Assembly (NCBI GenBank): GCA_000469685.2
Contig: LS997566.1
Coordinates: 37,736,420 to 37,800,419 of the forward strand
DNA length: 64,000 nt
Direction of reading: 5' to 3'
Source: Haemonchus contortus
Lineage: Eukaryota; Nematoda; Chromadorea; Rhabditida; Trichostrongylidae
This document shows positions 51,328-62,000 of this stretch, piece after piece. Under the pieces are notes generated by a model. The model was not told where the DNA came from, did not search any database, and saw only the letters and a program-made list of their open reading frames with translations. A program made the position numbers and the translations under genes. How positions within the stretch are numbered: position 1 is the first letter of the stretch; each line of letters starts with the position of its first letter.

Positions 51328-52641
51328 ATATCATATTATATATCATATCATATCATATCATATGTTCGGCTCAGGAAGAATGGACATGTGTTGCGATGTC
51401 CTGAACAAGCAGTCACACAACACCAAATTTACACGGGAAACGCCTGTGGTGGACTGGTTGCCATTTTTTGAATATCCAAGTTCAGGTAATACGGGGCATA
51501 GCAAGAACCAAATGGTACCGCAACAAGCTGTAAGAACATAATTGTTCACTCCCAATCGGCGCACCCAATAAAAACCAAACAGTAGGTGGTCAGTAATATG
51601 CTTAGAGTCGCAAATATAGTTTCATCCGATGCTGAGCTGGAGAAAGAATCTTTGCGTATGGCCCAGAGCATTGCCTCGTTGAACGGATATCCGTGCTCTA
51701 GGTCAACACGACGGAGGTATTTCTCTTCACCGACAGTCCCTGAAAGAACACAACCTGAAAAGGCGACTTCCTGTTAACCTTTCATTCCCGAGGAGGTAAG
51801 TAGATCTATCCGATCAATTGTGCGTCGGTGTGATCTTCAAGACGATATACGGATTGTCGAAATACCTCCAAATACCCTTCGGAAGCTTCGTTCGTAGTCG
51901 ACTCTACGACACTGTATGTGACATGGCTAACTGTGTGGTGTGCCCTTATGGAAAAGTGGGTGATTGCATGAAGGTGGGATTGGCCTACTCTATACGTTGC
52001 CAAAGCTGTGGATGCGAGCATATAGGAGAAACTGGTCGCCCTTTGTGTGTTCGAGTTAAAGAACATCTAAGTGGGCTGGCTGGATCAAGGATGCATACCC
52101 CGCTAGGAGCCCATCGTGTTTCATTCCACCTTCGACGTTTCCGTGTCCGTATTGGCGCTTAAAACCGAGATCGCGACGCGCAAGACCCTGGAATTGTTTT
52201 GGATTACCTCGAAAGAACCCCCAATGAACAGGAAGGAGGAGTGTGTAGCCATAACCCGTGAACTCGCACCCTTCCTTGACCTGTGTAATCTTTGATCTAC
52301 GATGAGGTCAGTGGGAGGGGTTACTGGTTATTTTAAACAACAGTTATTACGAGGGTGGTCGTCCTCCTGTCTTAGCGGCGGACTCCAAGGTGAGTAATCC
52401 ATGCCTCCATTCAATCAATACCTTTCGGGGTTTGCTGGTCTACTTGAGAGGTTTTGTTGGAGTTTTGTTGAGGCTTTGGGGGGGCATCATGCCACACAAT
52501 GCTTTGCACTACTTCAGGCCTTGGCGAAGGCGAAGCAGCCGAAACGTTGGCCTAATAACTTGTTCAATCCTGGAAGGCTTGAAAAGGATTATTTTCACTA
52601 CATATCATGCTAAGATTGGAAGAAAGTCGATCCTGGACTAT
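51328..52641 (+). mobile_element. Penelope-like element fragment with 11-bp target duplication
   Basis: 1314 bases absent from unit A, flanked by direct repeats TATGAGAACAC at 51317-51327 and 52642-52652. The left end is a (CATAT)n microsatellite at about 51326-51363. The insert encodes a C-terminal GIY-YIG piece of a Penelope-like retroelement. It is 5'-truncated, since no reverse transcriptase core is present. Confidence 0.8.
51586..52295 (+). pseudogene. Penelope-like GIY-YIG endonuclease region, frameshifted
   Basis: The first block (VSSDAELEKESLRMAQSIAS, about 51610-51690) matches the linker between polymerase and endonuclease of Penelope-like elements. Next, 51818-52162 encodes paired cysteines (CVVCPYGKVGDC, RCQSCGCEH) and the core IGETGRPLCVRVKEHL. 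After about 52150 the frame shifts and continues as LKTEIATRKTLELFW to a stop at 52293-52295. Linker and endonuclease are also in different frames. The copy is dead. The endonuclease would have nicked target DNA for reverse transcription. Confidence 0.75.
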
Positions 52642-52957
52642 TATGAGAACACCGTTCTTCCAGACTCAACTAGCCAAACCATCTGCTGGAGAAGTATAGA
52701 AGTATTGCAAATGACAATAAATACGGGTATTCTCAATACTCTTCTCAATAAGCAGCAAAGGGTTGGTACGTGAGGAAGTACTTGGAATTTCTGAAATGCT
52801 CGAAAAATTGTAGTACTAGTAAAAAACCTTAAAATGATCAAAGATTTATATGCTCTAAACAAATGACAAGAAATTGACGAAAATCGAATATTCCCTCCAA
52901 AACAGAAACTCGTTCGTAATTGCAGAACTCACGTGAGATTACCGTAACAAATTGTCT

Positions 52958-54083
52958 TATCACTTAACGTGCTTTCGTTACAGGAGGATCTGTATTGAAC
53001 TGGACCGCCATCTAAAGAGATTTCTAGCTACTAGGGAAAGGAGAAACTTAACTAACAAACACAAGGTAGCTTTCTTTTCCATTTTCAAGTACAGAATGAG
53101 ACCGAAAGCAGATGTTCCAATACTCCGTGATGATACTGGTAGGCATTTTGTGACTGACATTCAAAAAGCCGAGGCACTTGCTACATTTTTCAAATCTGTT
53201 TATAATACTCAGACGGTAAATGATTGTGAAGATAACTTTGAGCGTGCTCTTGTCAACTGCTTCCCATTCTCACAGGTCACTATAACTATCCAGGAAGTTT
53301 ATAGAGCTTTGAGGTCTCTTAAAACTTCAACGTCACTGCCGTTTGATGGCATTCCACAGATTGTTTATCGCAAGTGCGCGTCATCTTTGTGCAAACCACT
53401 ATGCATGGTCCTGAACGCATCACTAATGTTTAACGAAAATCCTTCCGCTTGGAAGGAGTCCATCATAACGGCCATTCCTAAGGTTCCCGATCCGGTCTCC
53501 ATCTCTTCTTTCCGACCTATAAGTATAACATCTTCTGCAGCTAAGTGTTTGGATAAGCTTATACGTGACAAGCTTTCAGTGAAATTTGGTTCACTTCTTG
53601 CTTACGACCGTTACCCAGCAATGTATGCGATTTAATCGAGGATCACGGTTTCTCTCTGCTTTGATGTCATTCATGGCAAAACTTGTCCGACCGCCAACAA
53701 TATTGGATTCTCATTTAATGATGTGTCTGTGGAGGAACGGAGCTACATTCGTAAAGACATTTGATAATATGGTATTGATGGTACCTACTTTGATGTCATT
53801 ATTATTATGACACGACAACATTTGTGAGTACCATACAAGGCTTTGAATGCCCGCCAGTTAAATCTTCAATGGGTCATTATTTTTAATATCAAAGCGACTA
53901 TTCGAGACAGACAGATTCTAATCAGAGGCATCGGCACATTATGAATATCGTTTGCATGCCCTGTTGCTCCTCTATCAAACTTCGTATTCCGAAAAGTACC
54001 ATTCGTTCCAAAGAAGGAGTTTGTGTGCTGTTTGCCTATCATAAGAACGAGGGAAGCCCGGCGTTAGCCATGCGGTCCGACTG
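52958..54083 (+). mobile_element. Helitron 3' part carrying a LINE fragment
   Basis: Unit-B-specific block. It ends in a degenerate Helitron terminus (AAGCCCGGCGTTAGCCATGC, then GGTCCGACTG at 54074-54083). The stretch 53590-53800 is shared with the Helitrons at 48490-48700 and 50490-50690. Its left part is a CR1-like reverse transcriptase fragment. No 5' TC end was found; unit A has about 140 different bases at this place, so the exchange was not a simple insertion. Confidence 0.55.
52985..53590 (+). pseudogene. CR1-like reverse transcriptase N-terminal fragment
   Basis: About 200 codons in one open frame: NKHKVAFFSIFKYRM, then LRSLKTSTSLPFDGIPQIVY and FRPISITSSAAKCLDKLIRD, the fingers and early palm blocks of CR1/Jockey-type polymerases. 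The frame runs out of LINE homology after KLSVKFGSLLAYDRYP, before the FADD/YADD box, and joins sequence shared with Helitrons. A possible acceptor (TTCGTTACAG) precedes it at about 52982. It cannot encode an active polymerase. Confidence 0.72.
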
Positions 54084-54311
54084 TCTCTGTAAATAAAGAG
54101 GTAATTTTGTGTGTCTTTTTGCATGCCCATTTGTGCGTCCTTCCGAAAGTCACGCAGGCACGATGAAGAGTGTGAATGTCTCGTGAGGGCGGTGAGGAAA
54201 CAGTTATGGAATGGGAAGTCAACCAATACTGTTCATATTGGTTCTCTAACAAGTCGTAGGTAAGCGGTTGTGGGTATGTGGAGCACGCATTCGCGTCCGT
54301 AGCCCTACTGG
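54084..54311 (+). mobile_element. Mini-Helitron abutting the previous one
   Basis: 228 bases starting TCTCTGTAAATAAAGAGG and ending AGCCCTACTGG before T. The inside (GTCACGCAGGCACGATGAAG) matches the Helitron at 34145-34600. Its first base directly follows the terminal CTG of the upstream Helitron. Unit A sequence resumes at once (TCAACTGAT). Confidence 0.65.
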
Positions 54312-54382
54312 TCAACTGATTCGTTAACTTCTTGCCATATGGGTTGGAAGCAGAGCGGCCTAGAAACTACAGTGTCAAGCGC

Positions 54383-54893
54383 TATTGACGCAAGAGTGGA
54401 GCATCAGGGGTTGACGCTTGACGCTCGACGCTCGTGCGTCAAAAGTGTTTGACGCTATATCCTGAGAGGTGTCGTTTACCGCATCATCGCGAAACCTAAA
54501 GCAAACTTTTGTCATTATCCAAGGTAAAGAAATATTTTTACTGAAGGGAACTGGCAAGGGTATGAGTGCCTAGTCTACTTTTATTATGGAGCAAGCAAAG
54601 TTTTTTTTTTTTAGTTTTTTTTTTATTTCAGTGCTGTAGAGGGGAGAGATGGTATGGTAGGTGTGATTTGAATTGAAGGAGCAGGTTTATCCTGAGGGGC
54701 CTTCCGTTTTCCCACAGAATATTTTCATTCAGGTGTTGAAAGATGCCTGAAAGCTCAGCGAAGCTATAAAACTGTTCTGAGAACGACTTTGCGGAATCAA
54801 GAACGGCACCACATAATTCATGTCACCGGTTTATTGTGATATATCGTCCTTCTGTACCACGCACCTTTTCTAAAATAATCTCGACGCCAACTT
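54383..54893. mobile_element. Insert 1 of an inverted pair
   Basis: Absent from unit A, which reads GTCAAGCGC then TTGTTATAG at this place. Its first 210 bases, with many TTGACGC repeats and then GCAAGGGTATGAGTGCCTAG, are the reverse complement, with divergence, of insert 2. A homopolymer T run (54601-54627) lies inside. Confidence 0.6.
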
Positions 54894-55114
54894 TTGTTAT
54901 AATAGTTTGCCATCCGCTCCCTCTGTCGCTCTCCTACTGTCATATCGGCATTCCTTCTTTTGTCGGGTGGACTGTCCTTGCTAGAGGCGCAAAGAGTAGT
55001 TTGAGGGTGTCTCCCTGAGAACGGTAATGTCTTCTAGCTCAATACCCCTATTGCTTTTCGCTAATTCTGCTGAGTAGGGTTCTGCTTTGAAATAAGGATT
55101 CGCTGGTTAAAGCT

Positions 55115-55378
55115 TCGAAATAAATAACAATAATAAATAACAATAAAAAAATAAAAATCAAGCCTTATTTCTTGTTCGCTCCATAATAAAAGTATACTGG
55201 GCACTCATACCCTTACCAATCCCCATTAATTGAAATATCTCTCGACTTAGATATCGACAATAGTTTGCTTTAGGTTTTGTGATGATGCGGTGAATGGCAT
55301 GCTTCATAGTACAGCGTCAGAGCTTTTGATGCAAGAGGGTCCACCCTTGACGCATCATGTTCTCGCGTCAATGGCACT
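55115..55378. mobile_element. Insert 2 of an inverted pair
   Basis: Absent from unit A (AAAGCTGAGAAAGC). It starts with an AT-rich AATAAATAAC repeat and ends CTCGCGTCAATGGCACT. It pairs with the beginning of insert 1 across about 220 bases of shared unit A-type sequence. Confidence 0.6.
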
Positions 55379-55519
55379 TGAGAAAGCGGAAAAACTAAGC
55401 GTAAATACAGGCTCTGAATCAAGGCCCTGTAATTCCACACTTCGACCGATCGAAGTTCTTAGAATCCGAGCGATGATTCGTAGTGATGTGATATTGATAC
55501 AGGACTGATACCTTCCCAC

Positions 55520-55527
55520 TATATAAA
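55520..55527 (+). promoter_or_regulatory. TATA box of cysteine-rich membrane gene, copy B
   Basis: TATATAAA in a stretch identical to unit A around 44329. The copies match almost base for base from here to about 55668, then differ for about 45 bases. Confidence 0.5.
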
Positions 55528-55722
55528 TGCGTTCGGATACTCCAGCTCCATTCTATCGGTAGCAGCTGACTTCAGCGCATCGTGGATTAGTAAGTCGTGT
55601 TTCTTGTTAGACGTAAACTTCCCATAAGGATGCTCTTTTGTAGAGGAATGTTTTCTAGGAGCTGGTAGGACGAACCATTGCCAAAGGAGATCTAATTTAA
55701 CCCTCCGCTTGAACATTATACG

Positions 55723-56096
55723 ATGCCAGAATTCTTTCCTATCGACAAACGGGTGAGATCAGATGAAAGCTCACAACCTTCATCTAAATTTCAGAAGTTT
55801 GAGTCCTGAGGTTTCGAATTTTGAAATTCAGACATGTATTGCAAAAGAGTGCCAATCATTTGGCGTATATGAGCAACACTGTTGCGGAACTGGCATGAAT
55901 GAATGTTGTGGATCAGTTACCGTGAGTAATCCTATCCAATTTGTAAAATAAGGATGTAAAAACACTGTCAGAAGCTTATGTTGCGTTCTCATTTACTATG
56001 TATTGCAGAGCATTTCAGATAGCCGGATGGGTTATAGCTGGTGTACTGGTCGCCACCATAGTGATCTGTATCCTCCTTGTAGTGTGCAGAAGATAA
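55723..56096 (+). CDS. Cysteine-rich single-pass membrane protein, copy B
   Basis: Exons 55723-55752, 55832-55921 and 56019-56096, with the same splice phases as copy A. The 65-residue product differs from copy A only at two adjacent residues at the start of exon 2 (CIAKEC against CMTKEC). Exon 3 and intron 2 are identical to copy A, while intron 1 has diverged and gained about 12 bases. An ATG in intron 1 (55763) opens a longer frame through exon 2 (MKAHNLHLNF), but copy A has a stop at the matching place, so it is not favoured. Both copies look functional. Confidence 0.65.
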
Positions 56097-56529
56097 ATTT
56101 TTTCACATGCTAACTGTTTGATGGCATTCGATATCATCAGAACTTCTTCAACTGACTTTATGACATGTATTTAGTCCATGTCCTGCCAGTGAAGTGGGAT
56201 GAGCACACTTGCAACATGGGTCTGCGAAGTCCGCTAACCTCCTTATCTGCCCTCTAGTATTCGATGTAGAAAAAAGCAGAGACCCCTCAGCTGCATTTTC
56301 TCATCCGCATTTAGTGCAGGCTTACATGACACAATGCCAGTAGGGATCGAAATGATAGTGTTGAAGCACCAACTCCATATCACTCCCCCACCCTACTCCG
56401 GTGACCGATCCACCGAAATACTGTTTTGTCTTTATTGCCTTTAGGAGGGCAACTCTGGGGAGAGCTTAGCTTCCCATGTCACAACTTTTAGCGTAATCAT
56501 CAAGTTTCGCGGATGGACAGACAGACGCG

Positions 56530-56770
56530 TATGGTAAACGTGCGTCCGAGGAGGCGCGCGACTGATTGCGCGGCAAAGTTCGAACGGCTCTGGCGCCTAT
56601 CATTGGAGCATAAACTTGAAGTAGAGTAGTTAGGTAGGGTTAGCCGACCCTACTAATCGACTCTACTTCAAATTCGGGCCCCAATGATAAGCGCTCAACC
56701 CGTTCAAATAGCCACAAACTTCGCAGCGCAATTTGCCGCGCGCATCTTCCGACGCACGTAAGTTCCGTTC
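56530..56770. mobile_element. Fold-back MITE in unit B
   Basis: About 240 bases inserted in a GACAGACAGAC stretch that is continuous in unit A (45895-45915). Arms of about 110 bases pair around the centre near 56645 (AAGTAGAGTAGTTAGGTAGG against CTACTAATCGACTCTACTT), with outer blocks ACGTGCGTCCGAGG and TCCGACGCACGT. Rich in CpG (GGCGCGCG). Confidence 0.75.
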
Positions 56771-56811
56771 CCCCAGACAGACAGACCGACACCAAGTTAC
56801 TGCTTAATAAA

Positions 56812-57581
56812 TCTTTCTCATTTATAAAGCAGAAACTTGGTATGTCGATTTGTAAGTTTGTCGGTGTGTCGATCTGTTCGTCTGCAAAACTTTATGATTA
56901 CGATAAAGGTTATGGGAAACTTATGGTTAGCTCTATCCTACATTTACTCCTTATATTAAAGTAGTAACTCGGTGGTGGGTAGGTTAACGGTGTAGAATGA
57001 GTACTGCGGAGTGAAGTGAGTAGTGGGGGTGAAGAGTGTTCAAACCGGTGATTTCGATCTGTGCTGACATCGCACTATGTATGTCTATACAAAAAGGTGA
57101 GTCAATTGAATACATATTCAATTTGTATCCCATCCCAGCTTTCTGCACAAGGTAATCACCCCCATCCCGGCGCTCCTCGCTCCTCAGGCTTGGGTGAAAC
57201 CTTTACTCTCCCGCCTAGAACCTTTCGAAGCGCAGGTGAGGTCGGATACTCCTCTGCACTAAAGGGGTGTAGTGCGTTAGGAACGGAATGGTCGCGTCGC
57301 CGTGAGAGGGGCGTCGCGCGCGAAGGAATGTAGCAGGATGCAGCAGTAGTTAGGAAATATAAGAACAAAACTATTAATAGTAGAATTATGCATAAAATAA
57401 TGATTTCCTAACGCCTTTCCTAATAATTTCCTGAGTTCCTAACGCCCGTCTCCCGCACTAAAGCCCTCAGTGTTGAATAAAAGCGATGCATTCTCCACCC
57501 CCCCCCTCCCCTACCTATATTTTCTAACTACTTTGTAAAAGTAAGGAATGAGGCCCGGCGTAGGCCGGGCGACCATACTGG
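56812..57581 (+). mobile_element. Helitron in unit B only
   Basis: 770 bases starting TCTTTCTCATTTATAAAGC and ending CGACCATACTGG, between A (56811) and T (57582). Unit A gives the intact site at about 45940. The 3' hairpin is GGCCCGGCGTAGGCCGGGC at about 57552. It sits inside the terminal bases of the opposite-oriented Helitron remnant. Confidence 0.85.
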
Positions 57582-58440
57582 TAAGAAAAATATTACGGTA
57601 ATAATTTCTTTGATTTGAAATTAAGAGATTGAATAATGATTCCTCACCAAATATGCTTCCTTCTGAGCCTGGAATGGTGTAAAACTATTCAACGACTTAT
57701 CCAATCAGAAGCCCCTCTACCCTACGAGACCTCTCATCAGACCGGTTGAAACGCTTCCAGAGCTCACAGGACGACGACTTTGTCGAAAATTGGGAGAAAG
57801 AATGTTTTGCCATACAAAATTGCAATATTTATATCTGGAGCATTGGGCAACCATCCAAATGTCCCCATGATTTTACTCAACAAAAATACGAATAAGCTAT
57901 TGCTAATAACTGCAGCTCAGACGATACTGCAGGCACATTCGATGACTCCAAAAACTTTTTCATCGGAGGTTGGGAAGATCCGCTTAGTGAATTGACACTG
58001 AGTGAATGGACCGATTTGTGCATGACCACCTCCGAGCGCTTCGAAAACACTGAAACAGACTAGTTCAGAAAGTTCCCTATAACATTGAGTTAGAGAAGCA
58101 ACAACCTAGCAGCTTCCGAATTGATTGCTGGGTAGAGAGATCCGAATGTTTTATACTTCTTGATGTCAGGGATTGATGAAAGGATTTTGGACAGAAGCGA
58201 TTCTGCCACAGCCTGAACGGAACTATATTCTTGGCTTACTACTCAGAAGCCTACTCTTGTTCAGCCATTTGTAATGTACTGTATGGGGGTGGTTTTCTGA
58301 GAAACGCACCCCTTAAATTCGATTTATGTGTGGAAATTAAACTCTCGATAAAAGCTATGAGGATCACTGTCCGTTCGCTTCTCACAGAAGGCAATGATGG
58401 TATTGGCTCATTGACTAAGGAAACAACGATATCCTACAAA

Positions 58441-59050
58441 CTAATCGAAAGCTGTTTTTTCAATCAGATCCCACGAAAGTGAGATAAAGGATAAGTGTTG
58501 ATTGATACTGCCAGGATGCGCCCCGCACTCGAATTCCTTTCGAAATCGCAGCGATATTCTAACTGAGCATATGGTAAATTCAACAACTTGCATTAGCCAA
58601 TCGATGTAAAAGTCAATGTTTTGTACCCCATATGAGGCTGGAACTGACGAACCGCCCCAGATGACTGCAAGGTTTGCTTCTTCTGTACGAGTAGCAATTC
58701 GGGCTTCGATTCTATAGTGAGTGCGATAGCGGGTCCTGGCACTTGGCATTGTACTACATACTTAGTGGGTGCAGGTAGGATTTGAGTCGCTTCTGATACA
58801 GAACGAATGAGTCCTCGTTTCTTACCGTTGTCTTTGTCCTTACCTTCCGTACCTTTGTCTTACAATCATATCGCCAATTACGCGAACAATTATCAGAGTT
58901 ACCAGCAGTTATATAAAAAACCACATTTTTTCATTTTGAAAGGAGTCTAAACAAGTGGGACTCCGAAGAAACTTCAAAAGGCTGACGAAGAACTGATTCC
59001 GACCACGACAAAAGTTCTTTTGCACTTTTGTGCGACTTAATGCACTTTAC
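58441..59050. other. Between duplication edge and GNAT gene
   Basis: The last exon(s) of the GNAT gene should lie here or have been lost at the duplication breakpoint. No exon in phase 0 with matching residues was found. A CATTCGTTCTG-type region and two TCC/TAC-rich stretches carry no clear signal. Confidence 0.35.
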
Positions 59051-62000
59051 CTTATTGTCAGCATAAAATGGTCCCGCACAAAGTTCGTTGGAATAGACTG
59101 CACGAACACAACCAATTCCGACCACCTTGCCATTGCCATCCAAAGCTATCTAAAGACGGTTACAGTGAATTTTCGGTCACAAAAGTGGTTCTCAGAAACT
59201 GAGCGCTCAGAAAGTATAGATCGGCCTGAAGACATATCTCAATGTCAACCGTGTGGGAGTCAGCTGTGCAGACCACCGTCACCTGAGACCCATTAATTCG
59301 GAACGGTCTCAAAGAGCAGGGGCCCATGTGATCAGCATGACGACTGTCTTTGTATAAGATGTATTAGGTTGGCGGAAAAGTATGTGCACATTCTCGTTTT
59401 CGTGTTGTAAAATTTTTGGGTATTGCTTCGCAGCATTCATTGCGAAACATATGTATGAGCCGGTCAATGCGCTCTTCATACCGTATCTGCCGTAGCATTT
59501 CGCAACGGTTATGGCTGCAAGAATCGCTCTCGACTCAAAGCATGTCAAACCGCTTCTGCTTTATAAGTTCAGAAAAAAACGTTAATCCAAATTGAGCGAC
59601 AGGGGAAATATGTGATGAGATGGGAGCCTCCATTCTCTCTCACAGCACAACAAGAAATATGTACCACAAGTTCAAAAATAGCCACTTTGGCTAGACCGAA
59701 AATCCACGATATGGGAGACCAGTTGACCTGAATGACACCGACCTCCTGGAACTGGTTGAGGAGGATTCCAAGTGTAGTACCTGCGAGATGAAACAGAAGC
59801 TCAACAGTCATCAAAACATACTGGCTGTCCATTTGCATCGCCTTGGAAACACATGAAGATATGGAGATAAGGATCAGTAGTGAGCTAGGTGGTCACCATG
59901 TCCGAATGAGATGTGAATCATGCCTGAAATTGTTGACTTTCTGACGCACCTACTCATGGCTGAGAGTCTTAATAGCCGGCGACGAGAAGTGCGTTCTCTA
60001 AGTAAACCATACTAGGAAGCGCCCGTGGCTCGGGCGCGTAGAGCATGGAATCCCGACCCCCAAACCAGAACTCTAACATAGGAAGGTAATGCTTATGGTT
60101 TGAAACCTGTTAGAAGGATCACTCACTGGGACTTGCTGCAATCAAACTCTACTTTCAGCACCAAAGCTTTGCGTACCCTGTGAACCTTATTGCTGCAGAT
60201 CTACGAGAGAAACAGAAGAAAGTCAATCTTCTTCACGACAGTGCTCGCCCAAACATTTCAAAGGAGGCTCAGAAGAAACTTCAGAGATTGGGATGGCAGG
60301 TTCAGGCCCACCCACCGTATTCACCAGATCTGGCTCTAACGGATTATCACCTGCTACTGTCGCTGTCAAACCATCTGAAAAATAAGAAGTTCGATGATGT
60401 GAATCAACTTGAGACGTGCATCGGCGAGTTCTTCTTCTCGAAACCCCACCAGTTCTATGCAAGCAAGATCCACAAGTTGCCTGATAAATGGTAATACCTT
60501 GTCGATAGTGATGGTGCATATATGTGGTAATTATTAGTGGTCGTGAAGGAAAAAAAAGCAAAATTGGAAAAAAATTGCAAAAGGTGCACATACTTTTTCG
60601 CCAACCTCATAGAATTAGGAAAAATGAAAAAAGATTGATAACCGGTTCTACCTTTGTAAATGAGTCATCGCCAGATATGAAGTTCATCAGATATTTGGCT
60701 CGACTCCGATGAGCAATGCTGACATCGTAGGCGACCAACTTCGACTCATCGACTTCATTAAGGTCCTAAAAAGCAAAGAAAAGAACAGTTGCGTGAAGTG
60801 GGTAGGGGATTCACAGAAGTCTATCAAAATTGAACTTTTGTCGATGACGGCCTCGCAAGCTATGTCTCGTGAATGATCATGCTCCTAGCTGGCTCAACCC
60901 TTTAGAACGATTAGGGCTTTAGCACATGAGCTAAATTCGTATGTGGAATTGTGGGAGCTCATCTATTGACGGAAAATTGGCATGCTGTACTCAGTTAGAA
61001 GGGTTTTTATGAGTTGTAACTTAGCGAGAGGTTTCAGCTGCTCCTTCGACGTGATGTGTGGTGGGATCCCATAGGAGTCCAAAGTATCCCACTACACACC
61101 CTTCTCATTCAAAGGAATATTTCAGTTATCATTCATGCTCTATGAGTAGAGGATACCTACCTTTATCACATAGTGTGAGTCAACTTGTGGAATTACCAAA
61201 TGTTCCGTGGGTATTGATGCAAAATCGTGCTTATAGGCTGGCATTTTATCGAATCCGTACTTTGACGCGTATTTCGGTGACATTTTCATAACTGAAAGGA
61301 AATCTTCGGTTCTGGGTATAAGTAGCTCTTCAGAAGAATAGGAAACACTGCACTGTTCTAATTTTTTTTTTATCAGTTTCTCAAAATTTCAGTTGGCGGA
61401 TGAAAAAGCTGATTAGTTACCCAGGAAGTCTAAAAACCTTGTAGACTCGAATGTAACTCTCGGCTGAGTCAGCTTTGAGGCAGGTTTCGAAACCATGTTT
61501 GTACCTCAATAGGTGCTGCCTAGGCGATAAGCTCTCCATATGCTGAGTCCCATAAAACTTTCACTCTGGTTCACTAAGAAAGTCTAGGAACTCTGCGACA
61601 GTATGAAGAGATTAAGAAGACGGCAAAGAATGAAAAATTACTATCCAACCTCCATTCAAAGCCATGTTGCTGTGCTTGCCTATTTCCATGATTTTGTCGA
61701 ATAAAAGTGTTCCTAAGCCAGTGCTTCGCCATTCCGGCCGTACGTAGTACATACCAACCTGGAACAGCGAAAAAATCCCTCTATGTGAAGAACGCGGGAT
61801 CTCAACCACAACGTTTTTTGGTGGATAGGCCAGACTTCTTCGGAGCAGTGTTGAATTTGTAGCTAAAATACATCGCAGGAGTTTTTGCAACTCTATGACT
61901 CCTCCCATCGCAAGGGCCAATCCCCACCGCTAGACATGGGGGATTCCTGATGAGAATAATCTAATCTTTCCTAATTCTGAGAGTTACACTCTAAACTATG

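Larger units (their letters stand above)
49331..58440 (+). repeat. Segmental duplication, unit B
   Basis: About 9.1 kb, colinear with unit A and longer because of insertions: Helitron 49864-51106, Penelope-like insertion 51328-52641, Helitron-related block 52958-54311, inverted-pair inserts 54383-54893 and 55115-55378, fold-back 56530-56770 and Helitron 56812-57581. The right edge lies near 58440, close to the 3' side of the GNAT gene. Confidence 0.85.

Noticed and set aside
55763..55951. 62-codon frame through exon 2 of the membrane gene, starting in intron 1
   Set aside because: Copy A has an in-frame stop at the matching place, and the frame reads past the GTGAGT donor.
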